In this document: positions 16,599-23,925 of the stretch, piece by piece
Layout of the letters: each line of letters starts with the position of its first letter
Numbering within the stretch: the stretch's first letter is position 1
Assembly (NCBI GenBank): GCA_963808455.1
Contig: CAWEHT010000136.1
Location: 1-40,594 of the forward strand
DNA length: 40,594 nucleotides
From: CAWEHT01 sp963808455
Lineage (GTDB): Bacteria > Chloroflexota > Anaerolineae > CG2-30-64-16
Reading direction: 5' to 3'
Position numbers and translations under genes: made by a program
Notes under the pieces: model-generated
What the model was told of the DNA's origin: nothing
The model's input: only the letters and a program-made list of their open reading frames with translations
Database searches by the model: none

Positions 16599-17678
16599 CT
16601 ATCCGATCTCCTTTTCCGATAGTGTAGGCTGACGCTGCTCATCCAGGGGCCAGCAACGCCTGCGGCGGTTCCCCGTGCGGATGCGTGCCACAATGGCAGC
16701 CATCTCGGCCGTGCTCGCGTAAGCTGCCTGGAAACGGATGATCTGCCCTTTGCTGACCAACAGGAAGTCCCCGCGGCCCAACAGCCGTTCTGCGCCGGTG
16801 CCTGCGATGCCGGCAGCCACCTTGGCATCTTCCGGGCTCACCACGCTGCCCACCAGCCGCACGGGGAAGTTGGCTTTGGCCAACCCACCCATCAGGGTTG
16901 CGGCCGGCTTCTGGGTGGCTGCCAGGATATGGATGCCTGCTTCGCGCCCGCGCTGCGTCAGGCGTGTCAAAGCATCGGCCACCGGCTTGCCCCCCTCCAT
17001 CAATAAGTCGGCCAGTTCATCGATGCCGATCACGATGCGGGGCAGCGACCGCCGGGAGGCGTCTCGCTGCAGCATCTCCTCGACGAGCGCTTGCAGCGCG
17101 TCGCCGGCGGCCCTGGCATCCTGCGCGATGGCGTGGCCGTGCCACAGATGGGGCAACCTCGCCAATGGAGCCAGCCCCCGCCCCTTGGGGTCCAGCAAGA
17201 CGAGTTGCAGTTGGCCAGGATGGTTATGCATGGCCAACGAGAGGAGCAGCGTGCGTATCACGCCTGTCTTGCCGCTGCCCGTTGTCCCGGCGATCAGCAC
17301 ATGGGCGACATCCGGGCTATCGATCCTCATCAGAAGCGGCATGCCCCCATCATCCACGCCGAGGACACCACAGTATGGCGGCACGGCTTCCAGTTCGTTG
17401 CATAAGCGAGCCAGCGCAACCGCTCGGGACGTCTCGCGCGGCACCTCGACGTGCAACACGCCGCCGTCGCGATAGATGCGGGTCATGCGGGCACCCAACG
17501 AGAAGGCCAGCTCTTCTGCGAGATTGCTGACTTTGTTCAGGCGCGTGCCGAGCGCGGTCGTAACATCGAAACGTACGAAACGTGGTGTGATCGTCGCTTG
17601 CCAGACACGGGCCGGCACCTTGTGTGCGGTCAGCACCGATTCGATGCGTGCCGCCTGGAGATCGTATTCGTGAGACAT
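16599..17678 (-). CDS. FtsK/SpoIIIE-like DNA translocase ATPase, compact
   Basis: A 359-residue protein with the FtsK alpha-like region (about 28-80: ITPRFVRFDV through LHVEVPRE) and beta motor domain: Walker A GTTGSGKT (131-138), LLDPKGRGLA, Walker B IVIGIDEL (215-222), and the downstream TQRGREAGIHILAATQKP. FtsK/SpoIIIE motors move double-stranded DNA as hexamers. This one lacks the N-terminal membrane domain and the C-terminal gamma domain that reads polar DNA sequences, so it is not the division FtsK. It starts 1 base after lexA and ends 1 base before the small membrane protein gene, so it should share LexA control. Alternatives are a plasmid- or ICE-type transfer ATPase. Confidence 0.88.
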   Translation of the reverse strand: MSHEYDLQAARIESVLTAHKVPARVWQATITPRFVRFDVTTALGTRLNKVSNLAEELAFSLGARMTRIYRDGGVLHVEVPRETSRAVALARLCNELEAVPPYCGVLGVDDGGMPLLMRIDSPDVAHVLIAGTTGSGKTGVIRTLLLSLAMHNHPGQLQLVLLDPKGRGLAPLARLPHLWHGHAIAQDARAAGDALQALVEEMLQRDASRRSLPRIVIGIDELADLLMEGGKPVADALTRLTQRGREAGIHILAATQKPAATLMGGLAKANFPVRLVGSVVSPEDAKVAAGIAGTGAERLLGRGDFLLVSKGQIIRFQAAYASTAEMAAIVARIRTGNRRRRCWPLDEQRQPTLSEKEIG

Positions 17679-17679
17679 G

Positions 17680-18333
17680 TCAACCCGCCTGGCGGATGAC
17701 CAGCATCACCCGGCCATGCACGACCACATGCTCCGGCTTGTAGAACAGGGGGGGCATGTCAGGGTGTGCCGGTTGGAGACGCACGTGACCATTCTCACGA
17801 TAGAAGTACTTGAGGGTGAGGTTCTTGCGGCCATCCCTGCCGATCACGCGGATGGCGGCAAATTCGCCATTCTCCACCGCCGAAGTCCTGGCCAGGATGA
17901 CCACGTCGCCGTCACTGACCAGGGCGTCGCTCATCGATTGGCCCCTGATCTTCAGCGCATAGACGTCCTCTCGCTCACCGAGCATGCTGCGAGCCAACTC
18001 GATGGCTTCGGCAATCGCTGAACTCTCCGGTGAGGCATTCTGCCCCAGCATGGGCACCCACACCGTGTCACCGCCGAAACGCCGGCCATTGGCTGTGCGG
18101 TGCAGCCTGATGGAGCGAGAGCGGCCCCGGCTCAGCTCCAGGTAGCCTTTTGCTTCCAGGCTCCGTAGGATGGAGGTGATCGATGAGCCGCGCGCTCCCA
18201 GGCCGGCAGCCCGGCTCAACTCTTCGCGGCTGGGGCAAAAGCCTGGCCGTAAGGTGCGCGCCAGATATTCCAATACCCGGACTTCGACCTCGTTTAGCTC
18301 TTCTGCTCTATTGGCGTAACTCAGGGCCGGCAT
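17680..18333 (-). CDS. lexA: LexA-type SOS repressor without Ala-Gly cleavage site
   Basis: A 217-residue LexA-like repressor. The winged helix-turn-helix spans about 10-78 (CPSREELSRAAGLGARGSSITSILRSLEAKGYLEL). The S24 protease domain has the nucleophile S133 in RGQSMSDALV and the general base K175 in LTLKYF. In canonical LexA the scissile Ala-Gly sits just after VPLVGRIA; here the segment reads VPMLGQNASPES, with no Ala-Gly. The ATG at 18333 was chosen because GGAG lies 8 bases upstream; the open frame continues to 18387, but that would run into the operator. It is the first gene of a four-gene unit and its promoter holds two SOS boxes, so it is surely autoregulated. Confidence 0.9.
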   Translation of the reverse strand: MPALSYANRAEELNEVEVRVLEYLARTLRPGFCPSREELSRAAGLGARGSSITSILRSLEAKGYLELSRGRSRSIRLHRTANGRRFGGDTVWVPMLGQNASPESSAIAEAIELARSMLGEREDVYALKIRGQSMSDALVSDGDVVILARTSAVENGEFAAIRVIGRDGRKNLTLKYFYRENGHVRLQPAHPDMPPLFYKPEHVVVHGRVMLVIRQAG

Positions 18334-18380
18334 CGTTTTCTCCATTCTGTGCTCGAGTCTCTGTCTTGCCCTGCCTGGGT

Positions 18381-18394
18381 CGAACAATTGTTCG
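18381..18394. promoter_or_regulatory. SOS box at the transcription start of lexA
   Basis: CGAACAATTGTTCG, a perfect 14-base palindrome matching the GAAC-N4-GTTC LexA consensus of Gram-positives and green non-sulfur bacteria. It covers the predicted start site (about 18393). Confidence 0.92.
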
Positions 18395-18399
18395 GATGT

Positions 18400-18428
18400 A
18401 TTCTACGTCGAACATCAGTTCTTGTCAA
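18400..18428 (-). promoter_or_regulatory. Consensus promoter of the lexA operon
   Basis: On the minus strand TTGACA (18428-18423), exactly 17 bases, then TAGAAT (18405-18400). The spacer is filled by one SOS box and the start region by another. Predicted leader is about 60 bases. Confidence 0.85.
18409..18422. promoter_or_regulatory. SOS box inside the lexA promoter spacer
   Basis: On the plus strand CGAACATCAGTTCT; the core GAAC-ATCA-GTTC matches the LexA consensus. It fills the spacer between -35 and -10, and its start is 28 bases from that of the other box, so both boxes may be bound on nearly the same helix face. Confidence 0.85.
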
Positions 18429-18645
18429 GCGCAGAAATGCGAGACTTAACCCTGACTTTAAGCCAAATTTGGGCCGCGCCTATCCCAACCCGCTGTTGGC
18501 GGGCGCGCGAGGCCTTTCAAGACAGTGGCCTCCACGTGCTTGCCATACGTGGGGGCCACGGTAGATTTGCTGAGAGCTCTCAGGCTCACGCCATGCGGTG
18601 GCCTGGACGGCTTGTCCCGTCCAGAGCCAGGGGATGCCCAGGTTG
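18429..18645. other. Intergenic region with two strong hairpins
   Basis: No gene seen between the lexA promoter and the ABC permease. Two inverted repeats occur: GTGGCCTCCACGT (18525-18537) with ACGTGGGGGCCAC (18547-18559), 13 bp with one G-U-type pair and a 9-base loop; and CTGGACGG (18603-18610) with CCGTCCAG (18617-18624), 8 bp with a 6-base loop. The second lies about 22 bases past the permease stop and could end that transcript, though no T-run follows. Confidence 0.55.
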
Positions 18646-19497
18646 CTACCAGGCCACGCTGGGATAGAGCCAGGCCCCGGCCAGCACCAGCAGCGCCGCG
18701 ACCAGGGTCAGGATCCCCAGGTCCCGCCCGATGCCGTAGGTGCTGCTCACCCCCGCCAGCATCAGGGAGCGCAAGGCGTCCACCAAGTAAGTTAGAGGGT
18801 TAGCGCGCGAGATCACCTGGAGCCAGCCCGGCATCATCGAGACCGGATAGATGGCATTGCTGGCGAAGAAGAGCGGCATGGTCAGCACCTGCCCGATGCC
18901 CATGAAGCGCTCGCGTGTTTTCACCAGGCAGGCAATGATCAGGGAGAAAGTCGAGAACAGCGCTGCGCCCAGGATCACCGCGAAGGCCATGCCGACCAGC
19001 GCCAGAGGGTCGGGGTTCACCTTGACGCCCAACAGCAACGCCAGCAGAAACACGATCACGGCCTGCGCGAGCCCACGCACGCCGGCGGACAGCGCCTTGC
19101 CGAGCACAAGCGCCGCGCGGGGCGTCGGCGTGGCCAGGAACTTGTGGACGATGCCCAGATCGCGTTCCCAGATGATGGCGATGCCGTAGAAGATCGCGAT
19201 GAAGAGCACGCTCTGCGCCAGGACGCCGGGCGCCAGGAAATCCAGGTAGCGCACGTTTCCCGTGGGGATGGCACGCACACGGGTAAACACCTGCCCGAAC
19301 ACCAACAGCCACAGCGCCGGCTGCACCGCACGCGTGAGCAGCTCAGTTGGCTCGTGGCGCAGCTTGCGAGCTTCGAGCTCGGCGATGACCAACGTCTTGT
19401 AAATGAAATTCCAGATCGCCGAGATGGGGCTGTGGACACGCGCCGGCGCCACACTAACCGAGACGGCGTGCAACGCGCCTTGTTCTTGAAGTCTCAC
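18646..19497 (-). CDS. ABC-2 type transporter permease
   Basis: A 283-residue membrane subunit of a drug- or polyketide-type exporter (DrrB/YadH-like). About six hydrophobic helices follow an N-terminal cytosolic part containing IYKTLVIAELEARKLRHEPTELL. The ABC-2 signature region NAIYPVSMMPGWLQVISRANPLTYLVDALR is clear near the C-terminus. I chose GTG at 19497 because AGGAGG lies 8 bases upstream; an in-frame ATG at 19551 would extend the overlap with the ATPase gene from 44 to 98 bases. It pairs with the ATPase gene and is controlled with it by the MarR gene. Confidence 0.9.
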   Translation of the reverse strand: MRLQEQGALHAVSVSVAPARVHSPISAIWNFIYKTLVIAELEARKLRHEPTELLTRAVQPALWLLVFGQVFTRVRAIPTGNVRYLDFLAPGVLAQSVLFIAIFYGIAIIWERDLGIVHKFLATPTPRAALVLGKALSAGVRGLAQAVIVFLLALLLGVKVNPDPLALVGMAFAVILGAALFSTFSLIIACLVKTRERFMGIGQVLTMPLFFASNAIYPVSMMPGWLQVISRANPLTYLVDALRSLMLAGVSSTYGIGRDLGILTLVAALLVLAGAWLYPSVAW

Positions 19498-20272
19498 GGA
19501 AACTGCCTCCTGTTTCGAGTAGCGCGCCCGAGTAATGCGCGAAAACTTCATCCATCGTCGGGGCGGCCGCCCCCGGACCGCTCTCAGCGGCCACGTTTGC
19601 CTTGAGTTCTGCTGGCGACCCGATCGCAGCCACCACTCCCAGATGCATGATCGCTACCCGGTTGCACAGGCTGTCGGCTTCCTCCATATAATGCGTTGTC
19701 AGCACGATGGTCATGCCGAATTCGGAGCGCAGCTGTTCGATATGCTGCCAGACAATGTGGCGGGCTACCGGGTCGAGCCCCACCGTCGGCTCATCGAGAA
19801 AGAGCAGCGGGGGCCTGTGAAGCATGGAAAGGGCGATCTCGAGGCGACGGATCATGCCGCCGGAGTAGGTCTTGACCAGCTTGTCGCCGGCGTCCGCCAG
19901 ACCCATCAACTCCAAGGCGTCGCGCACGCGCTTTCCGCGCTCCCCGCGCGGGATCTCGTACAGCTTGGCGAAGACCAGCAAATTCTCATAGCCGGTCAGC
20001 GTGCCGTCGGCAGACAGGAGTTGGGGCACGTATCCGATGATGTGACGCACCTGCGCCGCTTGATGCCGGATATCGTAGCCTGCCAGGCTGGCCGTGCCGG
20101 ATGTCGCCGGCAGGAGCGTCGTCAACATCTTGATCGTGGTGGTCTTGCCGGCGCCGTTCGGTCCCAACAAGCCGAATACTTCTTGCTCGTGGACGCCCAA
20201 CGTCAGACTATCTACTGCTTTGAGCTGGCCAAAGCAGCGCGTTAGGTTCTCTGTTTGTAGGATTACTGGCAT
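19454..20272 (-). CDS. ABC transporter ATP-binding protein (DrrA-like)
   Basis: A 272-residue ATPase subunit. Walker A is GPNGAGKTTT (about 37-46), the signature is TYSGGMIRRLEIALSM, Walker B is LLFLDEPTVGLDP and the switch histidine is in TTHYMEEAD. These are typical of the DrrA subfamily, which powers export of drugs, lipids or polyketides through an ABC-2 permease. The start overlaps the marR gene by 10 bases and the 3' end overlaps the permease gene, so the three genes form one tightly coupled operon. The exported substrate is unknown. Confidence 0.93.
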   Translation of the reverse strand: MPVILQTENLTRCFGQLKAVDSLTLGVHEQEVFGLLGPNGAGKTTTIKMLTTLLPATSGTASLAGYDIRHQAAQVRHIIGYVPQLLSADGTLTGYENLLVFAKLYEIPRGERGKRVRDALELMGLADAGDKLVKTYSGGMIRRLEIALSMLHRPPLLFLDEPTVGLDPVARHIVWQHIEQLRSEFGMTIVLTTHYMEEADSLCNRVAIMHLGVVAAIGSPAELKANVAAESGPGAAAPTMDEVFAHYSGALLETGGSFRETSRTRRVARRLG

Positions 20273-20739
20273 ATTTTTCCCCCGGCGAAGAGTTGGCGCA
20301 GGCTACGCATGGCCTGGTCCACACCGCTCCGTTCCTCGGCAGTCAACTGGTTCAGTCTTTGGGCCAGGTAGGCCTGGGTCGATGCGCGCGCGATGGCCAT
20401 TCTTTCATGCCCGGCGTCTGTCAGGCAGAGCGACATGCGACGCCGGTCTACAGGGTCCTCAGCGCGTGTGGCCAGGCCGCGGTCCACCAGCCCATCGACG
20501 AGCTTCGATGCCGATGGCAGCGTCAGGCCGATATGGTCCGCGAGTTCTGACAGAGAGGCGCTGCCCGCTCGATCCAGGAAGGCCAGAGATCGGAACTGCG
20601 GCACTGTCAGCTCAGGGCGACCCCGACGCCGCAGCTCGCCTCTGATGATCCGCATGACCAGAGGGACGACGTCCAAAACCTCACGGGCGCAATCCTCTGC
20701 GTTGACCTGCGCATCGCTTGGACCTTCTAATAGTTGCAT
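20263..20739 (-). CDS. MarR-family transcriptional regulator
   Basis: A 158-residue winged-helix regulator. The DNA-binding part is LTVPQFRSLAFLDRAGSASLSELADHIGLTLPSASKLVDGLVDRGLATR, followed by the wing EDPVDRRRMSLCLTDAG with its conserved D-R-R. MarR proteins commonly repress an adjacent efflux system and release on binding its substrate, which fits the two exporter genes downstream. The promoter overlaps the start codon: transcription is predicted to begin at or near the A of the ATG, with no room for a ribosome site. A palindrome at 20738-20750 overlapping the -10 is the likely autoregulatory operator. Confidence 0.92.
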   Translation of the reverse strand: MQLLEGPSDAQVNAEDCAREVLDVVPLVMRIIRGELRRRGRPELTVPQFRSLAFLDRAGSASLSELADHIGLTLPSASKLVDGLVDRGLATRAEDPVDRRRMSLCLTDAGHERMAIARASTQAYLAQRLNQLTAEERSGVDQAMRSLRQLFAGGKICQ

Positions 20740-20750
20740 AATCTAATTAT
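20738..20750. promoter_or_regulatory. Candidate MarR operator
   Basis: ATAAT-CTA-ATTAT, a perfect inverted repeat overlapping both the -10 element and the marR start codon. Binding here would occlude RNA polymerase. Confidence 0.55.
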
Positions 20751-20774
20751 ATCCAGGCTTGAAACTCCTGTAAA
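20746..20774 (-). promoter_or_regulatory. marR promoter giving a leaderless mRNA
   Basis: On the minus strand TTTACA (20774-20769), 17 bases, then TATAAT (20751-20746). The predicted start coincides with the ATG at 20739. Confidence 0.75.
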
Positions 20775-20842
20775 GTAGGAGGTATGCCGTTTGCAAAGCG
20801 CGCATGACTCCGTTGGGTTTTCCGTGTTGGCTTAGCTTGCAC

Positions 20843-20848
20843 TATAAT
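20843..20848 (+). promoter_or_regulatory. -10 element of the NarL-type regulator gene
   Basis: A perfect TATAAT about 50 bases before the ATG at 20899. No good -35 is seen at the right distance, so an activator may be needed. It diverges from the marR promoter. Confidence 0.4.
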
Positions 20849-20898
20849 AGTTGAAGGATGGCCAGCTAGGCCGGGGGCTTGGTTTAGGAGATGGATGG

Positions 20899-21548
20899 AT
20901 GCGCATCTTGCTCGCGGATGATCATAACCTGGTGAGGGCAGGAATTCGCGCGCTGTTGGAGGATACGGCCGGGCTTCAGGTTGTCGGGGAAGCTACCACG
21001 GGACAGGAAGCTGTCGAGTTGGCCGAGCGTCTCAAGCCGGATCTCGTGCTCATGGATATCAACATGCCCCGCCTCAACGGCATCCAGGCTATCGAGCAGC
21101 TGCGTGCCGTCTGTCCTAACGTTCGCATTGTCGTCTTGTCGATGCATTCTGATGCCACAGTAGTCCGCCAGGCGCTTCAGTCGGGTGCCCGTGGCTATTT
21201 GCTGAAGAGCTCGCTCGCTTCCGAATTGGTGCTTGCCATCAGGGCAGCTGAGCGAGGCGAGATGTACATCAGCCCATCGGTTGCCGAGCCGCTGGTACTT
21301 CACGCGCTGCGCCGGCCAGACCAAGAAGACGATAGCACTGACGCGGTTAGCCTGTCGCCCGCGAACGAGAAGTGTTGCAATTGATCGCCGAAGGCAAAAC
21401 CACCGCCGAAATCGCCGCCGCGCTGGTGATATCCGTGAAAACGGCTGAGAAGCACCGCACGAGTTTGATGAGTAAGCTGGGCGTCCATGATGTTGTCAGC
21501 CTCGTGCGCGCTGCCGTCAAACAGCGCCTGGTTTTCCTCGACGATTAG
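20899..21548 (+). CDS. NarL/FixJ-type response regulator, frameshifted
   Basis: The receiver domain is intact: MRILLADDHNLVRAG with the acidic pair, the phospho-Asp in LVLMDINMPRLNG, and LSMHS and LLKSS for the conserved Thr/Ser and Lys. The first frame ends at 21384 in the middle of the LuxR helix-turn-helix. One missing base near 21352-21360 restores LSPREREVLQLIAEG and then KTAEKHRTSLMSKLGVHDVVSLVRAAV, ending at 21548. Rejoined length is about 216 residues, normal for NarL regulators. The ATG at 20899 has TAGGAG 8 bases upstream. No cognate kinase lies nearby. A strong terminator follows. The gene is either recently broken or affected by sequence error. Confidence 0.85.
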
Positions 21549-21584
21549 CAGGCCGTGCCTGCGACGGGCGATCTCACGAAGTAC

Positions 21585-21610
21585 TAAAGACCCCAGAAAT
21601 GGGGTCTTTA
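21585..21610 (+). terminator. Intrinsic terminator after the NarL-type regulator
   Basis: A perfect 10-bp stem, TAAAGACCCC (21585-21594) and GGGGTCTTTA (21601-21610), with a 6-base loop AGAAAT, followed by TCTTGTCTTA. It begins 37 bases after the stop codon. Confidence 0.85.
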
Positions 21611-21740
21611 TCTTGTCTTATTAGTGCAGATTCCCCATGTGCAGATACCAGCTCACCCGCTATTATGAGACTGTGCAACGGGGCACATTCTGAATTATGG
21701 GTCACGCTGCGACGCCAACCACAGTGGGGAGGATGAAGCC

Positions 21741-22467
21741 ATGCATATTCTGCTCGTCGACAGTGACGTTGCCAAAGCCCACTCAATGGAACAGTTTCTG
21801 ACAGGCAAGCGCTACCGCGTTACCTGGTGCGCCCGAGGCCTGAAAGCCCTGGATATTCTGCGATCGGAGCCGGTCGATCTGGTCGTCATGGACGCTTTCC
21901 TGCCAGATATCAGCGGGCTGGAAGTCTGCCGGCACCTGAGAGCAGAAGGGGCCTCGCCGGCCGCGCCGGTCCTGTTTGTGTCCGCCCGGGCGTTCAACTG
22001 ACGATCGTATCGCGGGCCTGGAAGCCGGCGGTGATGACTATCTGCCCGACCTGTTCGATTTGCGTGAATTGGGGCTACGCGTGGAAGCTCTGCTGCGCCG
22101 GTCACAAGAGGCACGGCGCCGCACTGTTCAGGCAGATGTTACCGTAGCTGGCATGAAGTTGCACACGGGCACCTATAGTGTCGAAGTCGGTGGGCGCGAA
22201 ATCCAGCTCACACCTGTGGAGTTTGAACTCCTGCGCTACCTCATGCTGCGCGCTGGGCAGGTCGTGCCCGCGGAACGACTGTTGCAGGATATCTGGCGCT
22301 ACTACCCGGGCACCGGAGATCCGGCGGTGGTACGAGTTCAAATCATGAACCTGCGTAGCAAGCTCGAGCCCGACCGGGCGCGCCCTGCCTACATCAAGAC
22401 GGTCTACGGTCATGGCTACATGATCCCACTTCAGATTAGCAGCTTTGCCCAGCTGGCGATGAGCTAA
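21741..22467 (+). CDS. OmpR/PhoB-type response regulator, frameshifted
   Basis: The receiver domain has the acidic pocket in LLVDSD and the phospho-Asp D51 in VVMDAFLPDISG. One extra A near 21996 stops the first frame after SARAF; removing it restores SARAFTDDRIAGLEAGGDDYL with normal spacing. The winged-helix output domain is complete and ends KTVYGHGYM. It is a close paralogue of the regulator at 30449, sharing most of the DNA-binding domain (both have WRYYPGTGD), so the two probably recognise similar sites. The ATG is preceded by GGGGAGGATG. Its 3' end overlaps the convergent HDOD gene by 32 bases. Confidence 0.85.
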
Positions 22468-23350
22468 AGTGCACACCCATATGGAGTAACTCCCTGGCGC
22501 GCAGCAGGGCCGCCTGGATCTCGGTCAGCAGGCCCTCCATGTCGGGTCCGGTCCAATTCATTTCGTTCAGGGCGACGGCGTCAAGGCGGTTGCGCAGGCC
22601 GCCCACGCCCAGGCCGACGCCGGCCATCAAGGCGCCCGCATCGGCGAGATGGACGGCTGCCGCCAGCGGTCGGTCGAGCGTGGCTTGGCTGGGCACGTGA
22701 TGCAGTGCCACGGCTTCCACAACCCGGTCCGGCAGGCCCCAGCCTCGCACAAGGATCGCACCGAGTTCGCTGTGGTCATGGCCTGTCACCTGGCGTTCTA
22801 CTTCCAGCCAGCTTTGCATTTCCAGCTTGTCGACTGCCACGCCGGCGGCCCATTGGGCCTTGTGTTCGAGTATCAGGTCCACTACGAGCTTGCCCACATC
22901 GTGTAGCAAGCCGGCGACGTAGGCATCCGACAGGGGCGTCAAAGCGCGGCGCCTGGCGATCCATTGGGTTCCTGCCGCCACCGCCACTGCGTGCTGCCAG
23001 AGCATGCCCCGATCCAGCATGTAGGCCGGCAGCGGCCCCGACAGGATGGTGCTGGCAGAAATGGCGAGGATGACCGACTCCACGGTCTCGTAACCCAACA
23101 GGCCCACAGCTTCGTCCAGACAGGTGATCCTGCGCGGCAGCGAGTAATAGGCGGAATTGACCATGCGCAGAAACAGCGCCGTAAAACTCTGGTCGAGAGC
23201 CAGTAGCTCCGTCAACTCCGCCCGCGATGAGCGCGGATCGCGAATTACCCGCAGGACGCTCCCCATTGCTTGTGGCAATGGGGGAAGCTGGCGCAACACA
23301 GCAGGCAGGCGATCACCGTTTTTGAACACCGCGCACCTCTCATTGGACAT
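22436..23350 (-). CDS. HDOD-domain signalling protein
   Basis: A 304-residue HDOD protein. The HD-like core is seen in LPPLPQAMGSVLRVIRDPRSSRAEL, FLRMVNSAYYSLPRRITCLDEAVGLLGYETV and DAYVAGLLHDVGKLVVD. HDOD domains resemble HD-type phosphohydrolases but generally have no proven catalysis and act in signalling, often beside chemotaxis or motility genes. It is the last gene of the chemotaxis operon, overlapping cheX by 11 bases. I chose the ATG at 23350 (MSNERCAVF); an ATG at 23365 and a longer frame are possible. The 3' end overlaps the convergent OmpR-type gene. Confidence 0.85.
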   Translation of the reverse strand: MSNERCAVFKNGDRLPAVLRQLPPLPQAMGSVLRVIRDPRSSRAELTELLALDQSFTALFLRMVNSAYYSLPRRITCLDEAVGLLGYETVESVILAISASTILSGPLPAYMLDRGMLWQHAVAVAAGTQWIARRRALTPLSDAYVAGLLHDVGKLVVDLILEHKAQWAAGVAVDKLEMQSWLEVERQVTGHDHSELGAILVRGWGLPDRVVEAVALHHVPSQATLDRPLAAAVHLADAGALMAGVGLGVGGLRNRLDAVALNEMNWTGPDMEGLLTEIQAALLRARELLHMGVHFSSSPAGQSC

Positions 23351-23891
23351 GTTCTGTTGACCCATCCGGCTCTTCGCGCAGTGCCAGATGGACCTCAAGC
23401 GAGCCCACGCGGCAATTCAGCGGCACTACCACCCTGTGGAAGTCTAATACCGAAATCATGGCCTTGCCGACGACCAGGGTGGGTACCGACAAATTGGTCG
23501 GGTAGCCGATCGACGAGAGGATCGTGCTGGCCCGCCCTGTGATGACGTTGCCCAGCTCGGCAATGCCGCTTTGGGCCAGTTCATCGAGCTCCTCGACTTG
23601 CTGGCCAATGATTTGCGAAACGATGCCCAGAGCTGTCGTCTGCGGCATCCCGTAGATCACGACGCCGCGCAGCCGCCCAACCACCGTGAGAATCACGTTC
23701 ACGTCGTTGGTGGCGTAGCTCGATCGCTCGAGCGTCACCTGGCCTCGTTCGACGGTCCCACCGACCTCGGTGGTGATGACTTCAACTGCTGACTGGAGAA
23801 AGGCGCTCAAGAATTTGGCATCCATACTCGTCCTCGTGGAAACCTGAGATACCAGTTCAGTGATGGTCTCTGTATCGTAGCTATCTTGCAT
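23340..23891 (-). CDS. cheX: Chemotaxis phosphatase CheX
   Basis: A 183-residue CheC/CheX/FliY-fold protein that dephosphorylates CheY-P. The catalytic E-x-x-N motif is E112-L-G-N115 in SGIAELGNVITG, and the surrounding helix and the strands (VILTVVGRLRGVVIYGMP, PTLVVGKAMISVLDF) match CheX. AGGAGG lies 7 bases before the ATG. It follows cheR by 34 bases in the che operon. With CheC encoded in the same operon, this organism has two CheY phosphatases, as in Thermotoga and spirochaetes. Confidence 0.85.
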   Translation of the reverse strand: MQDSYDTETITELVSQVSTRTSMDAKFLSAFLQSAVEVITTEVGGTVERGQVTLERSSYATNDVNVILTVVGRLRGVVIYGMPQTTALGIVSQIIGQQVEELDELAQSGIAELGNVITGRASTILSSIGYPTNLSVPTLVVGKAMISVLDFHRVVVPLNCRVGSLEVHLALREEPDGSTEHVQ

Positions 23892-23925
23892 CTTCCAGCC
23901 TCCTGGCCCACACGGCTAGGCTCGC

